Shown here piece after piece: positions 11,183 to 22,392 of a stretch of 64,000 nt of DNA (position 1 is its first letter; every line of letters begins with the position of its first letter). The notes under the pieces are model-generated. The model was not told the origin of the DNA. It was given only the letters and a program-made list of their open reading frames with translations, and did no database searches. The stretch comes from Psoroptes ovis (taxonomy: Eukaryota; Arthropoda; Arachnida; Sarcoptiformes; Psoroptidae). Location: positions 620,001 through 684,000 of the forward strand of contig PQWQ01000025.1 in assembly GCA_002943765.1 (NCBI GenBank). Reading direction: 5' to 3'. A program made the position numbers and the translations under genes.

Positions 11183-11267
11183 TTCAGGTTGTCCGAAAAG
11201 TTCATTCGGCTTAATCTCAATAGAGTTGTTCATTAAAAATCGGCAAAAACTTTTCGAACAGCCTAAA
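11183..11267 (+). mobile_element. MITE family A, copy 16
   Basis: CAGGTTGTCCGAAAAGTTCA at left, CTTTTCGAACAGCCTAA at right. Confidence 0.86.
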
Positions 11268-11405
11268 TATTTTTCAAATATTTTCATTTCAAATAAAACT
11301 GAAAACAATTATCTGAAACAATTTTTTGTTTGTTTGTTTGTTTATTTAATGGTAGGTTTTCATTCATTCATTTTGGCTGGCATCAATGCAGCAATTCACC
11401 ATTTA

Positions 11406-11491
11406 TTTTAGTTGTCCGAAAAGTTGTGACCGATTTTCATTAACAATTTTATTGTGATTAAGCCGATTAAGCTTTTCGGACAACCAGTTCC
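11406..11491 (-). mobile_element. MITE family A, copy 17
   Basis: TAGTTGTCCGAAAAGTTGTG at left, CTTTTCGGACAACC at right; only about 140 bp from the previous copy. Confidence 0.84.
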
Positions 11492-11716
11492 TAGTTTTGT
11501 TGACAATTCAAATATTATTGTCGACAAAAATGTTGATCGATGATAATAATAAAAATAGAAATCATCTTTGGAAAGAGCATAGATAATTACATTTTAGATG
11601 GATCCGTGAGTACAAAAATGGGCTAAATTTTCTTTTTTGGCAAAAATGCTAATCGATGATAAGCTAATTAAATCTGATCATCCCACTGCTCCCATTCCTA
11701 TTAGAATTCGATTCTA

Positions 11717-11800
11717 TTTGAGGTTGTCCGATAAGTTTTTTACGCTTAAACAAGAAAGTTGCTTATGAAAATCCGCCAGAACTTTCCGGACAAGTTAATT
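11717..11800 (+). mobile_element. MITE family A, copy 18
   Basis: AGGTTGTCCGATAAGTTTTT at left, CTTTCCGGACAAG at right, TA flank. Confidence 0.82.
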
Positions 11801-12107
11801 TATATAAATACGATTCTATTAGATTCATTTATCTTCATGAATTTTTCAGTAAGTAAGTAATTTTGGACAAATTAATTTCAAATTCATCAAATGTTCAATT
11901 ATCTCTCTGTCTGCCAGCCCATTTTGGTGGAAGCCATTTGTTTTAGGGCACCAATTTAAACATATATCAGCGAATACCACATACAGGGAGTCAGCATTGA
12001 TCAAAGATCGTGGGGCGTCGTCGTCGTCGTTTGCCATCAACAGACAACAGCAGCAATATTCAAATGATGCTTTTTTGCAAATTTCGCTGAGTTGAAATTC
12101 ATTTCTA

Positions 12108-12193
12108 TTTCAAGGTTTTCCGAAAAGTTCTGGCCGCTTAATCACAATAGAGTCGTTCATGAAGATCGGATAGAACTTTTCGGACAACCTTCG
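12108..12193 (+). mobile_element. MITE family A, copy 19
   Basis: AAGGTTTTCCGAAAAGTTCT at left, CTTTTCGGACAACC at right; the left arm carries inner-right-arm bases (CTGGCC), a mixed copy. Confidence 0.82.
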
Positions 12194-12590
12194 ATTTGAG
12201 GTTATTTTCACCCTTTCATTCATACAAAAAAAAAACTAATTTTAATGAATTCAAACAGCAAAAATGAATGAATACAAATTCATTTCGAATGAATTGGAGC
12301 AAGAGAAATCAGAAATTTTCGGAAATTACTGCTGCTGATGTTGTTCTAAGAACCCTAAGAACCCAAACGTGATGATGATGAGACCCCAATGATTGCCGAT
12401 GATTGCTTAGAACAATCGAATCATTTTTCTTATGGAAATCGTCGAATCATCACGAAAAATTCATTTTGGGCCAAACCTCCCCCTTTGTTCAAACCGAAAA
12501 TGGAACAATTTGGATCATCATCTTTGGCCCCTGATCATCATCATCATCGATTAACTTTTTTCATCATTTTCATACGAAGATCATCATTTA

Positions 12591-12670
12591 TTGGGTTGTC
12601 CCATAAGTTCTTGCCGTTTTTTAAATTTTTTTTCATTCAAAAAACGGAAAGAACTTATGGGACAACCTTA
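12591..12670. mobile_element. MITE family B (hairpin), copy 1
   Basis: Nearly complete palindrome of about 80 bp with TA on both sides. The left arm GTTGTCCCATAAGTTCTTGC and the right arm GAACTTATGGGACAAC pair over more than 25 bp. These ends closely resemble mariner terminal inverted repeats. Confidence 0.9.
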
Positions 12671-12778
12671 TACAATTATAAACCAACGAATTCTCTTCGG
12701 TGTGTATAAAGCCTATTTATTTGAGTGAAATATGAATGAAAAGTTTCCTTTTTTCAATTTATTATTTTGCACATTTTA

Positions 12779-12863
12779 ACTAGGTTGTCCGGAAAGTTTT
12801 GGCCGATTTTCTCAAGCAACTCTATTGTGATTAAGCCGGATGAAATTTTCGGACAACGTCAAA
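12779..12863 (-). mobile_element. MITE family A, copy 20
   Basis: TAGGTTGTCCGGAAAGTTTT at left, ATTTTCGGACAACG at right. Confidence 0.85.
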
Positions 12864-13195
12864 TGGTAATGACTTTTGATTTGTCCCCCCCTTTGAATTA
12901 TTAATTTTTTTTGTAGTCTTTGCTTTATCATTCATTGTGCATCATTTTCAATTTCATTTTTTGATGATGATTCATTTTCATTCACATTCATTCATGTGTC
13001 AGACAGAAATGTGCATCAGTCAGTCAAAAGCATTAAATAAAATAATCCTTGTTTGCGCTTATTGCTCCAATGCTGACTGACTGCCTTCAGGCTTTGCCGG
13101 ATGCTTTTTGGTGAAATATTCATTATTAATAAACATATGCATATTTCTCATTCCCATTTTTGAAGACGGTAAACGCATTTATCAGGATTAAAATA

Positions 13196-13275
13196 TTAGG
13201 TTGTCCCATAAGTTCTTGCCGTTTCTCGAATCAAAAAGAATTTAAAAAACGGCAAGAACTTATGGGACAACTCAA
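13196..13275. mobile_element. MITE family B (hairpin), copy 2
   Basis: Best-preserved B copy, 80 bp with intact TA duplication. Starts TTAGGTTGTCCCATAAGTTC and ends in its near-exact reverse complement ACTTATGGGACAACTCAA; inner arms GCCGTTT and AAACGGC. Confidence 0.93.
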
Positions 13276-13367
13276 TATGAATTGTATTTTACCATTCAAA
13301 TTCACTTTACTTTGCTGTCATCATCCAATTAATCATTTTTCCCATTTTTTATTTATAATTGAAATTA

Positions 13368-13450
13368 TTAGGTTGTCCGAAAAGTTCATTCGGCTTAATT
13401 ACAATAGAGTTGGCTCATGAAAATTGGCCAAAACTTTCCGGACGTCCTAA
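13368..13450 (+). mobile_element. MITE family A, copy 21
   Basis: Starts TTAGGTTGTCCGAAAAGTTC with TA before it; right end CTTTCCGGACGTCCTAA. It lies 92 bp after the second B element. Confidence 0.88.
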
Positions 13451-14564
13451 AATAATAAATTAATAGTCAAATTAATATTACCGCGCCATCTGTGATTTTT
13501 GATGTATAAAAAATTATTCGAATGCTCAATACGCCAAGATTTAAAAAACGAAAATGACATATTATTACGTCGATCTGTCTATTTCTACCTAAGAGATGTG
13601 CAAATGTAGACATAGTTCTTTTTCATTATATTAACGTTTAAGTCAAATTGCGCCAAAACTAATTCAATTTGTTATTTTGGTTGAAATAGCTGGTAAGGTA
13701 GATATAGCGTACGGCTGAATTGACAACGAAACAAATACAGCCATCTATAATCACAGTTCATCAGTTTCACACGATATTCACACTGGCGAAATACTGAAAT
13801 TGAGCGCGCGCGGTCAAAATATAAACAAAAAGAAAAATTGAAAATTTATCGTATTTTCACAGTGATTGCTAGCAGCATCTATTTACACCTTGATAACTTT
13901 TGTGTTTTGAAAAAACATAGAAAATACAGTAAACAAAAAGAGCAGAGAAAAAGAAACGATGAGGACAGCCAAGAGGAGGAGGAGGAGATGAACAAAAAAA
14001 ACGAGTGCAACGAAAACAATAATGTAAACATGATGCACAATGAAAACACACACACACAGAGACAATGCACAATGATTGGCCAACTAAAGTTTATGCAGAC
14101 GGCCATAGGCAAATGTGCATAGTTTTTACTCAAAAAATGATTCGAAAAAAGAATTATTCGAATTCGATCGATGAATGACCACCAAAACATCAACAAGCAA
14201 CAGCTAATCAACCAGTCAGACCAACCGAGAGCCAAGCCAAACACAACTGCATTTGAAACCGGAATCTTTTTCGAATGATTAAGCATCATCGATTGGTAAT
14301 CAGCATCGTGTAAATACACTGCTCTAAGAATGTATGCGCATTTCATTTCCAATCAAGCCAAAACACTCCTTTTTAATTTGTTTATGTTTGTTTGAATCGT
14401 CTTAAAGATGTAACAACAACAACAGAAATATGCATCGAATGAATTATTGATTTTTGTTTGTGTATTTTGTTACACACATGAAGAACAATATTTGATTCGA
14501 AATACTACCACTCGTTGATATTTGTGTGTACCTTTTTTTACCTGTTTATCAATAAATATATGTA

Positions 14565-14648
14565 TTCAAGATTGTCCGAAAAGTTCATTCGGCTTAATCA
14601 AATAAAGTTGTTCATGAAAATCGGCCAAAATTTTCCGGACAACTCTAA
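14565..14648 (+). mobile_element. MITE family A, copy 22
   Basis: TA duplication intact; AAGATTGTCCGAAAAGTTCA at left, TTTTCCGGACAACTCTAA at right. Confidence 0.88.
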
Positions 14649-15492
14649 TATATGTTCGTAGATACAACTTGTTGTTGTTTATTGATGTGAATATTTATGT
14701 ATTTATTGGACACATCGATTCGATTTTTACTAAATAAACATTTATGTATATTTGGTCATCAAGTGTATTTATTATTTATGCATATCTCCAACTCAACACC
14801 GATAGCAATAATAACGATGTTGACCAAAAAAAAAATAATCGATTAAATCGAATATAAACATTTAAATGATCAATTGTTTGTTTACACAACAAAGCTTAAA
14901 AAGCTTGAGCTTAATCATCATCTTTCGAATCATTTCATTCAGTTTTTTGTGTTGTTATTTGCATTCAAAGTGAATTTGAAATCTACGAATTCTACGATTC
15001 CGGCCATTCGTCAATCCAGTGATTCACGTTCAAGAAATTTGATCGAATAAAATGTGTCAAAATTGATCAAGTGACAAAGTGTTTGTGTGTATGTGAAATA
15101 TATTCAAATAATCACCATTAGCATCGATTCAAATCAATTAAATACTCGAAAAAACTGAATCCATTAGTGATCAATGATCGTTTATTATGTGAATCAATCG
15201 AATCAAATGATTAATAAATGTGTGCATCGATATTCACTGCCTTTTATCAAAAATTGATGTTTCAAAAAATTTGATTTAAACATATGATTCAAATCTTGAG
15301 ATTTATGAAGAAACACTGAAAACAATTCGATTTTCGAATGTGTAAAACAAATAAATATCACAAATGTCCTTGTGTTCTTGTGTTGTTCCATCCATTATGC
15401 ATAAGAAATGAATAGTTTCTTGTTCAAAATTCATTATAAATTCATAGATTTGAATTGAAATGAATTGAAAAATTATGAAAATTAGTCAGATA

Positions 15493-15572
15493 AAAGATTG
15501 TCCGAAAAGTTCATTCCGTTCAATCGATATAGTTGTACATGAAAATCGACCAGAACTTTACGGACGACCTAA
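15493..15572 (+). mobile_element. MITE family A, copy 23
   Basis: TA duplication intact; GATTGTCCGAAAAGTTCATT at left, CTTTACGGACGACCTAA at right. Confidence 0.86.
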
Positions 15573-16017
15573 TAAATGAAATAAGGGCCCTATTTAGGTA
15601 TTATGCAATATTATTACTATCTCTTCATGTTGTTTCAGGCCACCATCACCATTGAAAAGCAAATAAATTTTACATAATTTAATAATTATCATTTTCGTCG
15701 TCTCATAAAGAAATCATTTTGTTATTACACGAATGAATGGATAAAAATGAACATTTTTACTTATTGATTGAAACGCACATATTAGCATTCAGATATTAAT
15801 TCGAATGTATTGAATCACATTTTTCAAATGCGAAAAAACAACAACAAATTATGAACACATTGAAAATGATATCAAAAATTGTATTGATGATTGGTTTTAT
15901 TAAATCGAATCAATGAACATTCATTGTCTTATTCTTATGGCTCAAAAATCAAAATTTTCTTATCATCAAAAAAATTTCTTAAATTCAAAAATTTTGCTTA
16001 AGTAAAACACAAACAAA

Positions 16018-19000
16018 ATGTCTTCGACCCAAATGTGCCATGGTTGCTCATCATCATCAATGGTTGATGGTGGCGGCGGCTCCACATCAAATCATTCGCA
16101 TCATCATAGCCATCACCACCACCACCATCATCATCATCATCACCAATCGAATCATTCCACATCTTCATTTGACTTAGAGGGTAAGTATTCATTGAACGAA
16201 TGATGATAATCCCCGATCTAATTTTAAATCATTTTTTGGACAGGCCTAGAAGAATCCCTGGTCGATAATCTAAACGATGACGATGAAGAAGAAGATGATT
16301 TTATAATGATGGATACGCCCATGTTAATCGGCGGTTCTAATGAAATGAATGAATCAACATCGAACCCTGCAACATTGCCAGTAAATGGTGGCAATGTTGG
16401 TCCCAGTGGATCGGGTTCATATTCCCCTGGAATAATATTTGATCATAATCTATACCTAATACGTGAAGCATTGATACGTGATTCAAATAGTCGCAGTGAA
16501 GATGATATTGAAATAATTGTTCGATTTTTGTCCATAATCAATTCAAATCATGATCACATGACTCGGCGGCGGCTGGCACCACATTTTGTTTTGGCTGAAA
16601 TTGAAGCACGTGATACACGTGTATTGACTCATGGTGAAAAGCTTGATGCATATTGCATTGTTGCCGCTGGATCTTTGCGGCATGTATTGCCTTGTGATGA
16701 AGATTCAGCTTTCACCCTGCAAGAAACTTCGGTAGATGACGATATATCGTTGGATACAGCGCCACCTACTTACATACCTCAAATACCAGATTCGAATGCC
16801 AGCAGCAGTTCGTCGTCACTGCATCATCATTCGAACCATCATCATATGCATCATCATCATCATGATAATGTTCGATATTTACATGTTGGCGATGAATTTG
16901 GTGCACATTTAGATGACCGAATTGTTTATGGTGAAATTTACACCAATGAAGACTTCGTATGGGTCCTGTGTGTACCACACATAATTTTTGATCAGGTGAG
17001 ATCTTTATATTTTGGACCCAACCAAGGGTTTTGACCTCTGTTTATTTCGTAGATTTGCGGGGAAAAAACATTTAAAACAATACGAGATGAAATAACTGGT
17101 GATATCATTGAAATGCGTGCCAATTGTTTGTTGCCACCAGCGCCACCACCTTCATCACAACCACCTCTTAACCAATCTTCTAAAAATGTTGATCAACAAC
17201 AACAATTGATGGACGATATCAATTCGCTAGCATCGACAAATCTATCAGCAAGTAATCCAAGTCTGCAAAGCGGTGATGTCCTCATCGTAAAATCAAATGA
17301 TTTCATCAGCGCCAGCACGCAATCCACACAGCCCCCATCAGCAACGAAGAACCTAGCCGAAGAACGAGGTGAAACGACGACGTCCAATGAATTGATACGT
17401 GCAACCAAAGAGCGTTTATATGATTTAGTGTTGACTTCGAACCCGAATGAAACATTTATCGAAGATTTTCTACTGACATTTCGAATATGGTCCGAAAAAG
17501 ATTTACATCCTTCGAATGATGTAAAAATCATGACCAATTTGATGCAACGAATATGTCATTGTATACGATCGAATATGCATACGGATCTTGTGGAAAATTG
17601 TGTTCGAATCGTACTGATATGGTTGGTGAATCATTTTCAAGATTTCCACAATAATGACAATCTTTTGGATGAATTTGAATTGGCGCTGAAAGAAAACCCG
17701 ATTTATAAGCCACAATTACGGCTATTTTATATGCATCTTTCGGCTAAATCGCTGGAACGTCAAGTAACAGTCACCCGAAGTGATCGTAATGCACCTTTAA
17801 TGTTCTCCTTAATCGGTGGTTATGAATGTTCAGCGCGACTATTCATCGGTGAAATATTGACCAATACAACGATTCAATCACCTTCACAGACATCATCCAA
17901 CCCAATGACCCAACCACCATTGTCGTCGCATATCAATCTTAGACCTGGTGATCGTATCATATCGATTAATGGTGTTGATTGTCATGTGATGCCCATAGCT
18001 AGAGCTTATGAATTATGTCGCTCGTCGACACATTTGTCCTTACAAGTCAAATATGATCCACATTTATTCTATGCTTTGATCGAAGGTAAGTCGTTTTTTG
18101 TTTTGTTTTGGGCATAACCTTAAAATTGACCCTATTCTAATCAATAGGTCGCCATGAAACCAAACGACAAATAGTGGAAACATTTCCATTGACCAATCGA
18201 TTATCGACATCGACAACATCATCATCATCATCGACCACATCATTAACATCATCATCTGGTTTCAGCAGTAGTAATAGTTCACCATCCATATCAAGTATCA
18301 ACAGTAATAATGGTAATGGTCACAATGTTTTGTCTCCGACCACCGCAACAACAACAACAAAAGATGGTAAAAAAGAAGGCTGGAAACTTAAAGTTCGATC
18401 GCTGGTATCATCAACAACAAATATGCTTCATAGTAATAACAATAATAATACTGGTGGACAAATTATGTCAAATTCAAATTCAACGACTGCAAATAGCCTT
18501 AGCAGCGGTGGTCTCAATGGCAATGGTAATGTTGCATCACATCCTCGAATATTATCATATGAAATACCTGAAATAATCAAAATATATTCATTCGAATATC
18601 ATAATGATTGCTGCTTTTTGCCCATACATTCATCGACAACTGTACGTGAATGTATTCAGCTGGCCTTACGGCAATTGAATAAATATCCCAGTAATTTTTC
18701 CAGTCGAGATTTTGCATTGTATGAATATTCAGTCATATTCACCAATAATGGCAACAGTAGTAACACTGTAAATAATGATGAAAATATTGCTCTTCAAAAT
18801 AGCTCAACAGTTGTCAAACGATTAAATGATGGCACCAATGATTTGGTCGCCAATCTTGGTCTTAATTCAAGACTTTACCTTAAACTCATCTCATCACCAA
18901 CCAGCACCAAAGATCTAGGCAATGAATCAATTTCAGATGCTGAAATTGCCAAAGAAATAATCAAAGATTCTTCAATCAATTCTTTATTAACACTCAAAAG

Positions 19001-21393
19001 TTATGCTATCGCCCGGGAACTGACTGCACGTGATTTTCGTTTATTTTGTAAAATCGAATCACAACAATTTGTTTATGACCTTGCATTCAATGATCCGAAT
19101 TCGAGTAAAAATTCAGCCGAAGAGTCAGTCATTATCAATGAACGTACCAAAGATCTGCAAGAATTTGAACGTAAAACCAATGAAGAAATGTTTTGGACCA
19201 TAAATCAAGTCCTCGGTGAAAAACGTTCAATCACTAAACGTGTTAAGGCGATCAAACAATTGATCAGAATTGCAACCGTAGCAATGAAATTGAACAATTA
19301 CAACACTTTGTTCGCCATCCTAAGTGGTTTAATGCATTTATCCGTGTCCAGGCTAAAATCCTGTTGGGACAAGGTACCGGCCAAACATTTGAAACAATTA
19401 CAAAAATTGCAACAACTCATGGACCCATCCAGGAATTTTTACAATTTTCGACAACAATTAATGCAAAAGCTTAGAGAAGATAATGGCAGTGGTAATGGTG
19501 CTGCCGCTTCGATTATAATTCCATTTTTCCCATTGGTCAAAAAAGATCTGAGCTTTATTTGGTTGGCCAATCAAACATATGTCACGTCTAAAGATTCGAA
19601 CAGTGATGAGATGCAACTGGTTAATTGGGAAAAAATGCGACTGTTATCGGAGAAAATACGTGAAATACAAAAAATGGCCAATACAACATCGCTTGCATTA
19701 GCTGCCATCAATGGTTTGAATCAGGGTTCAAATAATAGCTCATCAACAGCAATGAATAGCTTAGCACAATCAACGATTGCCACAAATGAACCGATTGATC
19801 CAAATCTGTTGTTCCGGATATTTGCTGATCAATTATCATCGGAAAATAATAAATCATCCAGTTCTGATCATAAAAAACTATGGGAAAATCAACGAATGAC
19901 CAAACGAGTACAGTCAGTATTTTGATATTTCATTCAAATTCAGATTAATTTATTCCATGATTCTATGTCCACACAGATCGTTTCTTGATGAAAGTTTTGC
20001 ATCAATTTCATCCGATGAACATGAACTATTGTCACGTTCATATTCATGTGAATTGCCGCAAACACCAAATTCATCATCGTCAACACATGTGGCCACAACT
20101 CGTTCATCGATAGCATCGACAATGTCTTCGAATTCTCAACTATCACATCCATCACCGACACCATCGTCGGCTTCATCATCATCGAATTCACTGTCGATGA
20201 ATTCTGATGGTACTCCTAATAATCATAATGCATTATTGTATAGGCCACAAAGACCTAAATTCGGTCAAACATCACCTAAACAATTACGAAAATTATTAGC
20301 CCTATCAGATGGATCTGTTATTGTACCTCATAGCGGTAGCGGTAGTGGTGGACAAAGTGGTGGCAACACTAATAGCAGCAGCAACAGTGGGGGCCACAAC
20401 CATCATGGCCATCACCATCATCATCATCATCATCAGAATTCAGTACCAGTTATATCATCGACGAATAATTCTAGTCAAAGTCATCATGTGAATGCTCATC
20501 ATCATCATCAAACTTCGGTTTACGGAATGAATCAAAGGGTATCCACCAGTCATCATCAGCAGTTTCATTCATCCTCAAATTTGACTGATAATTGCGGTGG
20601 CAGTAGCAGCACTCTTTCATCGACAACCTCATCAACTTATTACTATGGAAGTGGTGGTGGTAATGTGCCGCATTCGAATCATTATAGTTCAACGACATTG
20701 ATGAATGTTCATCATGGAAACAGTGCTGCCACCAATTATCATCCGAAGAGTATGGGAATGACGCCTTACACTAACAGTGGTGGAGTGTGCTGTTCAACAG
20801 CTGGTTCTAATACGCCATTACCCTTACCGCCTCCTATGCCTTGTTGTGGTAATTCATCATCATTATATCCCAATCAATTGTATTGTCCATGTTGTACACC
20901 GTTGATGCGTCCATCAATGATAATGATGATGCCACCGCCACAAACTTCTGGTCTTATGCATCCTTCATGTCCATGTATGAGTAATAACAATAACAATAAT
21001 AGTTCAAGATCATCTGGCCGTGGTCGACAATCGAATTCGCTACCTCCCAAACAATCATTACCAGTCGAATCATCATCGGTTACATCGTTGCGACGATTAG
21101 AGCAATTTCAAATGTCCCGCGGCAGCAGTCGTAGTGGTGGCAACAGCAGCAATGTGTCATCTAACAAACAAACTTCTCGTGCTGGTCGGCCACAATGTCC
21201 AGATTACGATACGACAATGCAAAGAATAAGCGGCGCTGGTGGTTCATTGGTGACCATTAATGGGTCTTTGGTTGGCCCAAATGGTCCACCAACATCACAA
21301 AATAATTCATCCGCTGCAGCAGCTGCTAAGCCAACCATAGCAACCGTAAAACATCATCGCCAAGCAAGTCATCATCGTGAAGATATTGTTTGA
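16018..21393 (+). CDS. RAPGEF2: PDZ-GEF / Rap guanine nucleotide exchange factor 2
   Basis: Exchange factor activating Rap GTPases at cell junctions (dizzy in Drosophila). Exons: 16018-16180, 16244-16995, 17053-18085, 18148-19912, 19977-21393; phases agree and give 1,709 residues. Order of domains: a His-rich N-terminus, a cyclic-nucleotide-binding-like region (about 118-305; RSEDDIEIIVRFL aligns with the human RTDDDIEQLLEF), RasGEF-N (about 418-535), PDZ (about 541-650, RPGDRIISINGVDC), Ras-association (about 781-896), and catalytic RasGEF (about 926-1164, with NNYNTLFAILSGL, DPSRNFYNFR and FFPLVKKDLSF). A long low-complexity tail keeps FGQTSPKQLRKLLALS and PDYDTTMQR, both conserved in vertebrate RAPGEF2. 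The cNMP-like region has His and Ser insertions, so nucleotide binding is doubtful. Exon 1 may be preceded by a non-coding exon. Confidence 0.95.
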
Positions 21394-21582
21394 ATCAATA
21401 GTGACTAATGTGTAACATATTTATTATTATTTTGCCTAAACTTGAACTCTTACATATCATCATCACTCACATTCATTTGCTTATATTTTTTACTATGCAG
21501 CCAGCCACACACACCAAACAACAAACATGCCACATCGTAAAATGGTGATACTTAATTTAATGTATCAAGTTATTTAAAAAAA

Positions 21583-21588
21583 TTTATT
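21583..21588 (-). terminator. Polyadenylation signal of RPS20
   Basis: AATAAA on the minus strand, 37 bp after the RPS20 stop. RAPGEF2 ends on the opposite strand 231 bp away, so the two genes converge. Confidence 0.6.
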
Positions 21589-21624
21589 CCAATTAAACAA
21601 ATGTTTAAATATTCAGAAATGAAA

Positions 21625-22060
21625 TTAAGAATTTGCAATTGTAAATTCAATATCGACACCTGGTGAAATACCGATGGCTGTTATTTTCTTGACAATTTCC
21701 GATGTCGATTTCAGATCAATAATACGTTTATGTAGACGCATTTGAAATCGATCCCATGTTTTTGAACCTTCACCACAAGGTGTTTTACGTGTCGTTATTC
21801 GAAGTGTTTTTGTTGGCATACGAACCGGACCATTCACTTGAACAGTATGATCTTTTGCTGCACGAATTAAATCGGAACAAACTGGGTAATTTTCGAATGA
21901 AAAGAAGAAAATAAGTCTTGAGAATTTGTAAATTCATTAAATTTTGCCAAATACCTTTTTCTAATTTTTTAACATCAGGACTATTCAATGTGACACGTAT
22001 ACGATTCATTTGTTGCTGAATTTCAGCTTCTCCTTTGCCTTCTACTTTGCCAGTGGCCAT
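21625..22060 (-). CDS. RPS20: 40S ribosomal protein S20 (uS10)
   Basis: Component of the small ribosomal subunit head. Two exons on the minus strand, 22060-21955 and 21881-21625, joined by a 73-bp GT-AG intron, give 120 residues (family 119). Diagnostic segments: MNRIRVTLNSPDVKKLEK, CSDLIRAAKDHT, VNGPVRMPTKTLRITTRKTP, GSKTWDRFQMRLHKRIIDL and GISPGVDIEFTI. Splicing restores the expected V-C-S-D at the junction. The start is the Met of MATGKVEGKGEAE, a short charged N-terminus like other animal S20. The gene is divergent from TAF2 with 332 bp between starts. Confidence 0.97.
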
Positions 22061-22392
22061 TTTTGACAAATTTGACAATTTTCGGCGAAAAAACAGTGAA
22101 AATTGATCCAAATTGAAGAAATTTGTTGATGTGTATGTTTTCAAAAAAATTCGATCACATGTGAAAATGAGAAACGACGGAAAACGGAACGATTGTTGTT
22201 ATACACTCACGCTCCCTGCCGAACTCATGCATGAGCAACAATAGATAGAAAAATAAACAATTTCTATTTCGACTTAAAATGATTCTCATTGGTTGAAATA
22301 GAAATTTCAGTTGATTTTTGTTTTTTCGATCATCGAATTGATTTTGTCAAATTGAAAACTGCAATTTGAATGGATGATTCGAAAATCAAAAC

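Larger units (their letters stand above)
8763..16017. other. MITE-dense intergenic block
   Basis: About 7.2 kb without a recognisable gene. It holds thirteen family A and two family B elements, CA/GT tracts and AT-rich filler. Short open frames here show no family resemblance. The right end is presumably the promoter and 5' leader of RAPGEF2; a non-coding first exon cannot be excluded. Confidence 0.6.

Noticed and set aside
13480..13800. Non-MITE unique stretch with a repeated GCCATCT motif near both ends.
   Set aside because: The similarity between the two ends is too short and imperfect to define an element.
13838..14352. Opposed open frames of about 95-157 codons between MITEs.
   Set aside because: Composition follows AG/CT-rich low-complexity sequence (GAGGAGGAGG and CACACA tracts); no family resemblance and no splice context.
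3700..15990. Search for tRNA genes, rRNA fragments and CRISPR-like arrays.
   Set aside because: No tRNA A/B-box pair or TPsiC arm was recognised. The regularly spaced repeats are dispersed MITEs in both orientations with TA duplications, not a CRISPR array.
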